Origin: Gudongella sp046224405
GTDB taxonomy: Bacteria > Bacillota > Clostridia > Tissierellales > Tissierellaceae
Assembly (NCBI RefSeq): GCF_046224405.1
Contig: NZ_JBJXRK010000001.1
Coordinates: 124,001-188,000, forward strand
DNA: 64,000 nucleotides
Reading direction: 5' to 3'
Positions 16,488 to 25,304 of this stretch are shown here, in pieces; within the stretch, counting starts at the first letter, position 1; the number at the start of each line of letters is the position of its first letter. The notes under the pieces are model-generated. The model saw only the letters and a program-made list of their open reading frames with translations. It was not told the origin of the DNA and did not search any database. The translations under genes and the position numbers were made by a program.

Positions 16488-18200
16488 TCAGCCGACTGAC
16501 ATATTACTAACAAGACTCTCAACTGTATTGTTAATCATATTCTTCCACTCAGGAGCTTCACATCTATCTCTGTGCTGTTCGCACTCATTCATTAGATTGA
16601 TGACTTCTTGAGGATTCGCTCTACTATTAATAAATAGAGCTCTAAAAAACATATTAAACTGCGTGATTGTTATTGGGATAATACTTAAACTCATTTTCTC
16701 ATCATTACGTGAGTACCAAACACCAATTCTAAACGTCTCCGCTGTGTTTGAGTCAATATTATTCGCAATAAACAAACCATAGACGGGCTTCCCATTTTCT
16801 TCAATATAGTGATTCATTAAATCAGCAACATGACGTCTTACAGGCTCTCCTTCTGCAGCTTCTTGCCTCGAATTTTCTGTAAGAGTGACTTCAATAACTA
16901 TCACAAAATTTTCGAATTCCATAATTAGATCCGGACCATTTCCGGGAGCTGTGCCCACCGGAAGAAAATCCTGATCAATTTTAAATCTTCGTGCTTCATA
17001 CGGTTTATTTGTCAAACTGTCAATTGCTAGAAAAGCTCGCCACAACACCCACTCTAGATATGCTGGCGTTTCACTTCGAGGAATCACGATTTCCGTTTCT
17101 TCGTCAATTCTCTTTCTCTCTCTTCTTGATGCTATTAGGTCTATGTAGGCAGCTATCTCTTCCCATTGTTCAGCTTGCTCACTCGCATAAATCTCTTCTT
17201 TAACTTTAAAAATGATATCTTCAATCTCATGTCTAATTATAGCTATATCTGCAGGAGTATCTGTTGATTTGCCTCTTAAATCAAATGGTATTCCCATGGA
17301 GGATAATTGGCCTAATAAATCTTGTAGAACTTCAAATGCTGCATCTTGGCTATCAGTTGGAAGGATAGCACCATTACACATTGAACGATATCTTTCTAAC
17401 TCACTAGTGGGGACAGAAGTGTCATTTGCCATTAATTCAGAAAAATATCGTTTCTCATGAACTAGCGCTATCCCTTTCCCCTTATTTTGAACCAGTCCCG
17501 TTGCTTTTAAATATCTAAAATTTGCATCTGCATAGTCTCTGAAAGTGGACGCTTTCAAACCATGAAGATCAGCAGTTTCGTTGTATTTTAGATTGTCAAA
17601 TCTACGCTTTGACTCTACATCGTTTCTCTCATTTCTAAAGTTTAGAATGTTGTCAGTTATTGCGTTTTTATCATCGGCACTACTAGTTGTTTGAACGAAA
17701 AGAGCCATTTCAATAAAGCTAATGGATGCCTCTCCAGTTTTTCTCTCTATTTCTAACAAAATTGCCAGAGTATGTCTCAACGGTGAAAACCATATTTTTT
17801 CGCCTCCTGATACCTCAATTTCAATAAACTGGGCAGCTAAAGCTCTCAAAAAACACTCTTGCATAGCAGGAACCGTCTCTGATCTGATTAATCGCCATCC
17901 ATTCGGTGTTATTGTATCCAAGGCCCCTATATCTTCCTGACGTATATCTGAAGATCGTGGGATTTCTGGATACAAAAACCCTAGTTTGCCAAGGGCTGAT
18001 CTCCACTTTCTGCCAACACTATTTGTAGCATCCGTTCCTAAAGAAACAATTCCATGTTGTCCAAGTAAATCTCGAAATGCTCGATCACCTTCTTGTTTAC
18101 GAATATTCCCCTGTAAATGAGAAGATGATAGTGCGACTAAACCGTCTCTCAACCTAAATGCGCTTCGTACTGAAGTATTTCCAATATACCAAATAGCCAC
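16488..18200 (-). CDS. AlwI-family Type IIS restriction endonuclease
   Basis: A 570-aa protein resembling the AlwI restriction endonuclease family. The catalytic region near residues 435-460 carries GNGPDLIMEFENFVIVIEVT: a PD followed by E-V-T in place of the usual (D/E)-x-K, a variation I recall for this family. Just after it comes 'RRHVADLMNHYI'. The N-terminal part starts WYIGNTSVRSAFRL and is probably the DNA-recognition half. The GTG at 18200 has AAAGGGG upstream. It lies 12 nt after a double-domain adenine methyltransferase, the arrangement expected for a Type IIS system with an asymmetric site. The recognised sequence cannot be proven; GGATC-like sites would fit the family. Confidence 0.8.
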   Translation of the reverse strand: MAIWYIGNTSVRSAFRLRDGLVALSSSHLQGNIRKQEGDRAFRDLLGQHGIVSLGTDATNSVGRKWRSALGKLGFLYPEIPRSSDIRQEDIGALDTITPNGWRLIRSETVPAMQECFLRALAAQFIEIEVSGGEKIWFSPLRHTLAILLEIERKTGEASISFIEMALFVQTTSSADDKNAITDNILNFRNERNDVESKRRFDNLKYNETADLHGLKASTFRDYADANFRYLKATGLVQNKGKGIALVHEKRYFSELMANDTSVPTSELERYRSMCNGAILPTDSQDAAFEVLQDLLGQLSSMGIPFDLRGKSTDTPADIAIIRHEIEDIIFKVKEEIYASEQAEQWEEIAAYIDLIASRRERKRIDEETEIVIPRSETPAYLEWVLWRAFLAIDSLTNKPYEARRFKIDQDFLPVGTAPGNGPDLIMEFENFVIVIEVTLTENSRQEAAEGEPVRRHVADLMNHYIEENGKPVYGLFIANNIDSNTAETFRIGVWYSRNDEKMSLSIIPITITQFNMFFRALFINSRANPQEVINLMNECEQHRDRCEAPEWKNMINNTVESLVSNMSVG

Positions 18201-18212
18201 AATATCACCCCT

Positions 18213-20141
18213 TTAATATCCGACAAACAGATACTCTTGAACTTTGTTGTTGTTATCTCCAACCTTGTGCCCTTGATTTCCAAATGAATATCGGTAATCT
18301 ACAGGTATTACTTCAACATGTGATTTATGTTTAGATAGAATAGAAACCATTTCATCTAACGTTGGTAAACTATTAGAAGAATATGACACAATTATTATGC
18401 TGCTTTCATATTTTTTGAACAATACATCAAAAGCATCTGCCGCACCATTTCTTGTTGAGAAAGGAGTTGGATAGGATTTAAATTTCTTTGTTAGAGTGTG
18501 TTCTTGAATTTCTACATCCTTCCAATCTCTCGCTAATCCTTCAACAAAATGATATCTTCTAACATACTCATTATCTGAATATGGAGAGTAGTAAGGTGGA
18601 TCAATATACACCAAATCTGGTTTTTTAATACGTAGTTTCATCGCATCAGAATTTTTTGATTTGTTCTTTTTTCCATTATCGAAAATCGAATTATTTATAT
18701 CTTTCACAGCATCCAGAAACTGTTCTTCCAATGATTTCCGTAAATCCTTTCTTCCATCATTATATCTATCACCTGTATATGTAAAAATACCTCTTGGTCT
18801 TTTTTTAATACAAGCACGTATCAGTGCGGCCATTGCTATTGCTCTTTTATATGGACTTCTGATTTTTGAGATATTTAGGCGAAGTGTATCAATCAGATCA
18901 TTCTCAGAATCAGTAAAGTAAAGGTCTTTAAATGTTTTTGAAACAAAACCATCAGACTCTCTTGATTTAACTAAAAGCTTTTCGGCTTCGATCTCGGGCA
19001 ATGTGATTGAGTTATTTTCAATCATAGCTTTTGTAAATGTTGCCGACATCGCCATGTAGTCATTGCTAACTACAGTTTTCCCTTGTGCCTTAAACATGTA
19101 ACTTACAATTCCTGAACCGGAAAACAAATCACATACACTCTCAAATTCAAACTGAGAAGCAATATCCCAAATTTGTGTTAATAGCTTGCTCTTAGAGCCC
19201 ATGAACCTTGTTGCTGGATATTTATCAACTTGCCTTGGTAAGGGTTCAGGTACCAAAGATAAAGTAATATTTTTCTTAGGTGGAATATTTACAATAACAT
19301 CTTCACCTTTTCTCCCACTACCATTACATGAAATATATCTCTTTGTTTGATATACATCTATATTAAATGAACCATACAGGTCATGTACAAGTGGATGGTT
19401 TGAATTTGTAAGGATAACATGACATCCAATTTCCTGCAATCGTTGGACTTCTTTAGCTAGTTCAATGTGATCTTCTTCATAAAACTGTTCCTTGGTGTAT
19501 CTTTTGAAATCTGAGTACTCGGACACAGGTAAATATGGAGGATCTAAAAAGATTAAATCATCTTTTTTTGCATGCTCGTTTAATATGTCCAAATAATCGC
19601 CGCAAACAATCGTAGCCCGTCTTAACATATTTGAGGCTGCATACAACGCTTCTTCATCACAAATATTCGGATTTTTATATCTTCCAAAGGGAACATTAAA
19701 CTGTCCTTTTTTGTTGACTCTATAAAGCCCATTGAAACACGTCTTATTCAAATATATCGTTCTGGCAGCTGCATCAACTGAAGATAATGAGTTATAGTCT
19801 AAAGCCCTCATATTATAAAAAAATTCTTCGTTATTCTCGTATTTTTTAAGTTTACTTATAATTGCTTGAACATTATTGGCCACTTCTGTATATAAGTTTA
19901 TTAACTCAGGATTACTATCTGCAATGATTGCCTCTTCAGGATTAAGCGCAAAAAATACAGCCCCGCCACCAAAAAACGGTTCAATATAGCGCCCATATTT
20001 AGTAGGCATCTTGGGTATAATATCTTCTAACATCTGTGTTTTCCCACCAGCCCACTTGAGTATTGGGCGTGCTGTGTTATTAGAATTGTCATTTTCAGTG
20101 CTGATTTTCAGTGAATTACTCAATATATGTCGCCCCCTCAT
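18213..20141 (-). CDS. Fused double adenine methyltransferase (D12 class), Type IIS modification
   Basis: A 642-aa protein made of two methyltransferase domains. Domain 1 (residues ~25-290) is Dam/DpnM-like: KWAGGK at 29-34, FFGGGAVFF near 56-64, DPPY at 200-203. Domain 2 (~310-640) has RFMGSKSKLL near 312, FSGSGIV near 340, and DPPY at 514-517. Two linked N6-adenine domains, as in M.FokI, methylate the two strands of an asymmetric site. This fits the downstream Type IIS endonuclease. The start overlaps the HTH gene; a TTG at 20123 after GAGGGGG is an alternative start to the ATG at 20141. It protects host DNA from the neighbouring nuclease. Confidence 0.9.
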   Translation of the reverse strand: MRGRHILSNSLKISTENDNSNNTARPILKWAGGKTQMLEDIIPKMPTKYGRYIEPFFGGGAVFFALNPEEAIIADSNPELINLYTEVANNVQAIISKLKKYENNEEFFYNMRALDYNSLSSVDAAARTIYLNKTCFNGLYRVNKKGQFNVPFGRYKNPNICDEEALYAASNMLRRATIVCGDYLDILNEHAKKDDLIFLDPPYLPVSEYSDFKRYTKEQFYEEDHIELAKEVQRLQEIGCHVILTNSNHPLVHDLYGSFNIDVYQTKRYISCNGSGRKGEDVIVNIPPKKNITLSLVPEPLPRQVDKYPATRFMGSKSKLLTQIWDIASQFEFESVCDLFSGSGIVSYMFKAQGKTVVSNDYMAMSATFTKAMIENNSITLPEIEAEKLLVKSRESDGFVSKTFKDLYFTDSENDLIDTLRLNISKIRSPYKRAIAMAALIRACIKKRPRGIFTYTGDRYNDGRKDLRKSLEEQFLDAVKDINNSIFDNGKKNKSKNSDAMKLRIKKPDLVYIDPPYYSPYSDNEYVRRYHFVEGLARDWKDVEIQEHTLTKKFKSYPTPFSTRNGAADAFDVLFKKYESSIIIVSYSSNSLPTLDEMVSILSKHKSHVEVIPVDYRYSFGNQGHKVGDNNNKVQEYLFVGY

Positions 20142-20355
20142 TATCGTCGTTTATTATTTCCATAATATCACCGATGTCACAATCCAAGGCTTTACAAATT
20201 CTAAGCAATACATCAGTTGTAATATTTTCGTTCTTTCCTAGTTTTGCTATTGACGCATGACTTATACCGGCCACTAAACAAAGATCCTTCTTTTTCATAT
20301 CACGATCAATCAACATCTTCCAAAGTTTTTTATAACTAACATGCAATTTGGCCAC
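20116..20355 (-). CDS. Xre-family HTH controller of the restriction-modification operon
   Basis: A 79-aa Cro/CI-like protein with HTH 'LVAGISHASIAKLGKNENITTDVLLRICKALDC'. It is first in the operon, overlapping the methyltransferase start by 26 nt. The position and size match controller (C) proteins of restriction-modification systems, which time endonuclease expression after entry into a new host. Its paralogue at 16157-16375 sits at the end of the facing ATPase operon. Its own promoter is likely at 20381-20409. Confidence 0.88.
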   Translation of the reverse strand: MAKLHVSYKKLWKMLIDRDMKKKDLCLVAGISHASIAKLGKNENITTDVLLRICKALDCDIGDIMEIINDDNEGATYIE

Positions 20356-20380
20356 CTCACTATAACAACGACTTTAATCT

Positions 20381-20409
20381 ATGATATCATCAAAATTCAG
20401 TGATCGCAA
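20381..20409 (-). promoter_or_regulatory. Candidate promoter of the HTH/restriction-modification operon
   Basis: Minus strand TTGCGA (20404-20409), 17-bp spacer, TATCAT (20381-20386), about 26 bp before the HTH start codon. The palindrome ATGATATCAT (20381-20390) overlaps the -10 and could be an operator for the HTH protein. Confidence 0.5.
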
Positions 20410-20603
20410 TATAAATTTCAGCGTTTGGTGAATTAAATAAACATAACGCAATTTCTAAGTTGTTGCCATTTTATCTGTAATTTTATATTCATCTTATCAA
20501 CTCAGCACGTTTTTGACAGCAATCCTATCAACTCACAAGCCCTAAAGTAAATCTAACCACTCAACCTTACAAACTGCCATTCTTAGATAAGTTCCCACAA
20601 AAT

Positions 20604-20652
20604 AAAAAACCGTGATTATCCTTCTGGCTTGAAGCCAGTTCTCAAATCACGG
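20604..20652 (-). terminator. Long nested hairpin terminator
   Basis: Minus strand: CCGTGATT...AATCACGG outer stem enclosing the inner stem CTGGCTTCAAGCCAG, followed by a T-run. It lies downstream of the S-layer gene and its own terminator; it may be a second stop or the end of a lost gene. Confidence 0.65.
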
Positions 20653-20766
20653 AGAGTCCTTATTTACTAACACTTCTACATTATTACTTCTCTACTCTTG
20701 ATAGCAATACTACCGTCTCAACGTGCATCGACACATTACTCTTATACAATTTAACAAATGAAATAC

Positions 20767-20797
20767 AAAAGGGGGTAGATTTTTAGTTTCTACCCCC
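20767..20797 (-). terminator. Terminator of the S-layer gene
   Basis: Minus strand stem GGGGGTAGA / TCTACCCCC, 10-nt loop, followed by TTTT. It lies about 85 bp downstream of the S-layer stop codon. Confidence 0.85.
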
Positions 20798-20882
20798 ACT
20801 CATATCAAATAAAACTTTTAAACTAATTGGTTATATTTCTTTTTTTATGAGATTCGTAAGATTTGCTGACACAAAATAGTAG

Positions 20883-23800
20883 CTATGGTAAATCTACTTT
20901 CAATGGGTTTGCTGTTATTATGCCTGCTACACTAACCCCACTTTTATCATAACTAAATCCTATTGTACTACCTCCGCCTGTCAATTGAAGGTTACTGTAA
21001 ATATTGGTTTTGTAATTGCTTTCAATGCTTATATTTTCCTGAGTTAATGGGTTTTCTATATGAATATAAAAGTTTGTATCATTACCACTTGACCATTTCC
21101 AAATATTTCTTCTAATATAGGCAATTACAGGATTACCTTCATTGTCTACTGATATAGTGTACCCACTTTCTATATAGTCTGCTGCCCAGGAACCACTACT
21201 GCTTAAATCTTGATATGCTCTTTGTACTAAGATTTCAGCTCCATCGGAAGTGTTGGAATACATTAAATCCGGTCTATTGTAAGGGTCAGGGCTTCCCTGT
21301 GAATCAAGATAAGTGAAATGAATTATTTCATTATATGCTACCGTGTATTCAATACCACTTATGACTCCATACGCCTGTACTATTGAATGTTCTGATTCAA
21401 CTGCATTTTGTCCTATTGCAACAACTCTGGATACTTCAATGTTTCCTTCCCACATATATATCAATGCTACCGAATTATCCATTGAAACAATATCAACTAC
21501 TGATGTGTAGTTTTCAGCAACCACATCTCCAATAGTGCTGACCTGTCCTTCCAATACTGCTATCAATCCTGACTCACCCATATAAAAGCTAATGTCATTA
21601 CCCTGATAGCTTCCCGTACCCAGTTTTGTTCCATTGGGATTAACCATAACTCTTACAAGAGCAGAAGATGTTCCACCGTTTCCATCACTTATCTCATAGC
21701 CAAATTCATCCATTCCAATAAAGTCAGTATTAGGATCATATCTTAAACTGTCCACTTCTTGTGTTACTATTCCGTTTGTTCCTTGAGTATAGCTTGTAAT
21801 ACTAAGAGTATCTCCATCTGCATCAGTGTCATTGGCTAGGACGTCTATTAATATTGTCATATTATTCACAGCAGTTACTTCATCATCTGCTGCCACTGGT
21901 GCATTATTGATTAAATCCAGTGTGATCATATGATTTGAAGGCCCTATCATACTTTGGGTATCTGTATGTGTTGTATATCCTTCTTTTTCAACCTTTATAT
22001 CATACAGTCCCACTGGCAAGTCATATGTCCATTGGCTGTTCGAAGCTGTAAATGTCCCAATCAATACATTGTCTGAAGAGTCTGTTACTGTAACAGTTGC
22101 ATCGCTTGGAGTGACCGTAATCCTTAATGGATAAGTAACAACTGGAATCTCTTCAAACTCCGCTGTCACATTTGTGTCCTCTGATACAAAAGTCAGCTCT
22201 ACAGCTAAACTTGCACCCATAGATGTCCCGTTAAGTTTCCAATCCTTGATTCTGTACCCATCGTCAGGAACGGATTCAAATATTAATGACGTTCCTCTGT
22301 AAACCTTCATTCCATCTGTTACATTTGCATAGGTGGTACTGGTTGCTGTTATACTACCGTTTCCTCCTACTACACTAAAATTTAGATTATACTCAATTGT
22401 TTCAAACTCAACAGTCAAGTGGATGTTTTGAGATACCGACTCCACATCAAGAGTATTTGTTTTTCCCACTTCTCCACCATTTAAGGTAATCGTCCTTATT
22501 TGCTTGTTTTCGTCTGGGGTTATTATAAACCTGAAGTTAGTTCCCTGCGGAATTTCATCTCCACTGCTTATTAGTGCATCAGATGAATCAGGTTCTATAC
22601 TAAGACCTTCATAAGCCTGTATTGTTCCACCTTCGCCTATAACTTCATATGTTACGGTATACATTATTGGTGATACTGGTATTTCTTCAAACTCTACTTT
22701 GACATCCACATTTCTATCCATTTCAACGGTATATTCTGTAGCTGTAAAATCACTGACGATTGTTTCGTTTACAGTCCAAGCTTTTACGCGGTATCCTTCG
22801 CTTGGTGTTGCTATGATTCTTACTGTGTTCCCAGGGTAAGCTTGGGTTCCACTTGGCACTTCTGCTGATAGTGTACCACCGTCACTAACTACTGAATAGG
22901 TTAATGTATAGGTTTCTGGTGTTGGGTTGATTAATTCAAATTCTACTTTGAAATCTACATCCATATCCATATCTCTTGAAACTTCTAAACCCGTTAGCCA
23001 ATCAATTACTTCTCCATTAACTGTCCACTCTTTAAGTTTGTATCCTTCATCTGGTACTGCTGTAAATGATACTGAACTTCCTGCTTGTGCTTCTCCTCCA
23101 TTAGTAACTGAGGCTATTAGTGTACCACCTTCGCCTATAACTTCATATGTTACGGTATACATTATTGGCACAACTACCATTTCCTTAAATTCTACTGTTA
23201 CTGTTGTATTTTCACTTACTGTTCTTGTTAGTGTGTTTCCATTTTCTACTACAGCCCCATTCACTTTCCATTCTTTAACCTCATAGCCTTTGCTTGGGGT
23301 TGCTGTGAATGTTACCGATGTTCCTGTGTTTACACTGTTTCCACTTGTGGCTGTTCCTGTTAGTGTCCCATTACTTCCTACCACTGAATAGTTTACTGTG
23401 TAGGTTATTACTGTTCCACCACTTGAACTACCTCCACTAGTTCCACCTGTGCTTGGTGATTGCTCTAATGGTTTTGCATCTTGTGTTTCTGTTTTTCCAT
23501 TTACATAAGTTTCATTTGGCTTAATCTCTACCCCACCCGTGCCAATTACATCATTGGCTCCCTTATCTACATTGATTTGGGTTTGTGGTGTCGTTATAGA
23601 TGATCCACTTCCGCCTGCTTCTACTTCTACTTCTTTAACTTCTCCACTACCCTCTATTATTACTCTATTGGCTTTAATTAAGACTTTTTCAATTTTGGAA
23701 TTTTCATCCACTATTACTTTACTTCTTGTTCCGTTTACTTCAACTTTGTCTATTTCCGTATCTCTTGCCAATACAGTAATATCAGGTGACTGTACGACCA

Positions 23801-24737
23801 CATTCTTAAATTTACCCTCTAATATAACATCGGCTTCACCTTCTACTGTTGCTACTGCTATCTCAACACCTGTTTCATTGAGTATTCTTACTTTATTTCC
23901 GTTTTTAACGATAATTATTGTATCTATCTCTGAGTCACCCTTGATTATGATGGAATTTTCCCCACCACCTCTAACCAATACCCTACCCTCTACTTTTACA
24001 TTTTCTAATGTTACTTCACCTTCACCTACACCATCTGCAATAATCAAATCACCCTTGATTACTAGGTTTTTTAATGTGGCATTTGGCACATTAACTACAA
24101 CATTTCCTTCACTGACTTCTTCATAGACTTCTGATGTGTTTACATAATCTTTTATAATATTGTGCATTACTTGTGCAAATTCTGCTCTAGTTATATTAGC
24201 TTTAGGATTCAACTTCCCATTTGAACCACTAATATACCCACTATTAACCATTCCGTTGACACTTTCTTTTGCCCAATCTGACACTTCAGTACTATCCATA
24301 AATATTTTGTTTGATGTTTCTGCTTTTAAATTCAATGCTTTTGATAGTACACTTAATACTTCTTCTCTTGTAATTGGGTCATTTGGTCTTAATTGGTTTG
24401 CATACCCTTTGAATGTTCCCATTCTTACGGCTTTTGTCATAGCATCATAGTACCAATCTGTTACTAATACATCTGTGTAGCTTGAAATATCTACACTCTC
24501 TGTTGCTCCAAAAGCTCTGTTAATTACTGATGCCATTTCTGCTCTCGTTAGGCTCTTTTCTGGATATATTTTTCCGTTATAACCTGACATTAAACCATTA
24601 TCTACTGCTTTTGTTAATGCCTCTGTTGACCAGTTGTTTGGCATATCCACAAAACCTTGTTGCTCTTGCGCTAATGCTTGCATTGGTGATGCAAACATTA
24701 AAATGATTACCAGTAATATTGATAACTTCTTTTTCAT
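20883..24737 (-). CDS. SLH-domain surface protein with InlB-type repeats
   Basis: A 1284-aa secreted cell-surface protein. Order: signal peptide (MKKKLSILLVIILMFASPMQALA), three SLH domains (~residues 28-200) that anchor to secondary cell-wall polymer, a beta-solenoid-like low-complexity region (~215-380), a Gly/Ser linker, and five ~75-residue InlB-type repeats (each opening 'YTV.Y.V.G.GG' and closing 'TVEFE'). Then come a PEGA-like segment, one Ig/cadherin-like domain ('APVAADDEVTAVNN', 'FGYEISDGNGGTSSA'), and a C-terminal ~200-aa domain I do not recognise. AGGAAGGAG precedes the ATG. A MITE lies immediately upstream of the ribosome binding site. Probably an S-layer-associated adhesin or envelope protein; likely host chromosome rather than phage. 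Confidence 0.88.
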   Translation of the reverse strand: MKKKLSILLVIILMFASPMQALAQEQQGFVDMPNNWSTEALTKAVDNGLMSGYNGKIYPEKSLTRAEMASVINRAFGATESVDISSYTDVLVTDWYYDAMTKAVRMGTFKGYANQLRPNDPITREEVLSVLSKALNLKAETSNKIFMDSTEVSDWAKESVNGMVNSGYISGSNGKLNPKANITRAEFAQVMHNIIKDYVNTSEVYEEVSEGNVVVNVPNATLKNLVIKGDLIIADGVGEGEVTLENVKVEGRVLVRGGGENSIIIKGDSEIDTIIIVKNGNKVRILNETGVEIAVATVEGEADVILEGKFKNVVVQSPDITVLARDTEIDKVEVNGTRSKVIVDENSKIEKVLIKANRVIIEGSGEVKEVEVEAGGSGSSITTPQTQINVDKGANDVIGTGGVEIKPNETYVNGKTETQDAKPLEQSPSTGGTSGGSSSGGTVITYTVNYSVVGSNGTLTGTATSGNSVNTGTSVTFTATPSKGYEVKEWKVNGAVVENGNTLTRTVSENTTVTVEFKEMVVVPIMYTVTYEVIGEGGTLIASVTNGGEAQAGSSVSFTAVPDEGYKLKEWTVNGEVIDWLTGLEVSRDMDMDVDFKVEFELINPTPETYTLTYSVVSDGGTLSAEVPSGTQAYPGNTVRIIATPSEGYRVKAWTVNETIVSDFTATEYTVEMDRNVDVKVEFEEIPVSPIMYTVTYEVIGEGGTIQAYEGLSIEPDSSDALISSGDEIPQGTNFRFIITPDENKQIRTITLNGGEVGKTNTLDVESVSQNIHLTVEFETIEYNLNFSVVGGNGSITATSTTYANVTDGMKVYRGTSLIFESVPDDGYRIKDWKLNGTSMGASLAVELTFVSEDTNVTAEFEEIPVVTYPLRITVTPSDATVTVTDSSDNVLIGTFTASNSQWTYDLPVGLYDIKVEKEGYTTHTDTQSMIGPSNHMITLDLINNAPVAADDEVTAVNNMTILIDVLANDTDADGDTLSITSYTQGTNGIVTQEVDSLRYDPNTDFIGMDEFGYEISDGNGGTSSALVRVMVNPNGTKLGTGSYQGNDISFYMGESGLIAVLEGQVSTIGDVVAENYTSVVDIVSMDNSVALIYMWEGNIEVSRVVAIGQNAVESEHSIVQAYGVISGIEYTVAYNEIIHFTYLDSQGSPDPYNRPDLMYSNTSDGAEILVQRAYQDLSSSGSWAADYIESGYTISVDNEGNPVIAYIRRNIWKWSSGNDTNFYIHIENPLTQENISIESNYKTNIYSNLQLTGGGSTIGFSYDKSGVSVAGIITANPLKVDLP
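22627..22670. repeat. 44-bp exact repeat inside the S-layer gene, copy 1
   Basis: Identical to 23125-23168. It encodes the start of InlB-type repeat 4; the other copy encodes the start of repeat 2. The other repeats differ widely at DNA level, so this pair reflects recent duplication or conversion. Confidence 0.9.
23125..23168. repeat. 44-bp exact repeat inside the S-layer gene, copy 2
   Basis: Second copy of the 44-bp block at 22627-22670, same orientation, about 500 bp away. Confidence 0.9.
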
Positions 24738-24763
24738 AAATATAACTCCTTCCTATATTTTTT

Positions 24764-24933
24764 GGCTCTGTCACAACTAATGGTTGATTTTTAACGACTT
24801 TATAAACATTGCTGTTACTGCGTTTCAAAACGATGCAAACGTAAACACCTATGATTCATAGATTGTAAAAGTGAAAATCTTTGCATTTCTTATAAAAAGT
24901 AACTTAATTTCAACCATAAATAGTGACAGAGCC
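24764..24933. mobile_element. 170-bp MITE with ISL3-like ends
   Basis: Non-coding element with terminal inverted repeats GGCTCTGTCACAACTAATGG and GGCTCTGTCACTATTTATGG (continuing GTTGA in both). It is flanked by an exact 8-bp target duplication TATTTTTT (24756-24763 and 24934-24941). The end sequence and 8-bp duplication fit ISL3-family derivatives. It lies just upstream of the S-layer ribosome binding site, so it separates the gene from any older promoter. Inside it, TTGAAA (24823-24828), an 18-bp spacer and TATAAA (24799-24804) point toward the S-layer gene and may now drive it. Confidence 0.85.
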
Positions 24934-24941
24934 TATTTTTT

Positions 24942-25232
24942 TAAAATAACAGATGCCTAGATATTGTCTTGTTAAAAATTATAAGATATTTCTGAATGTT
25001 TATCAATATAAAAAATGTTTACCTTGACTTTGATCAAAATTTTTACTTATGTTATTTGGGTTCAATCAATTAGGCAAAACTCGCTAAGAGGGGGTAAATC
25101 ATAGAAAACTTTTTATTTTTGATATAGGTACACTAAAAAACATTTATCTGATTATTATTTCAAACTCCCTATTATTAAGAATTACTTCGTTGTTGGAACC
25201 TATAATTTCTTTAGCTAAATGTATTGCGTTAC
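24942..25232. other. Intergenic region, no gene seen
   Basis: AT-rich stretch of about 290 bp between the MITE and the first 69-bp repeat. Probably holds the original S-layer promoter region. I see no open frame with a ribosome binding site, and no strong hairpin. Confidence 0.5.
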
Positions 25233-25301
25233 CACATAACCTTTATATAAAATAGCAAATCGTACTGTTACCGGGGTAAATACTCATTTTCTATCCCCCC
25301 A
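25233..25301. repeat. 69-bp direct repeat, copy 1
   Basis: Matches 26235-26303 in the same orientation over 69 bp with about 10 mismatches and no net length change. Shared blocks: CACATAACCTT, TATAAAATAGCA, GTAAATACTCATTT, CTATCCCCCCA. It lies directly after the hydrolase stop codon. Confidence 0.8.
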
Positions 25302-25304
25302 ATT

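Larger units (their letters stand above)
20410..20882. other. 473-bp intergenic region with two terminator hairpins
   Basis: Gap between the restriction-modification promoter and the S-layer gene end. It holds two minus-strand hairpins (listed separately). The remaining sequence is AT-rich with many stop codons and shows no convincing gene. Confidence 0.6.

Noticed and set aside
16991..17460. Plus-strand reading frames inside the restriction gene and many others opposite real genes
   Set aside because: They are antisense shadows without ribosome binding sites or recognisable domains.
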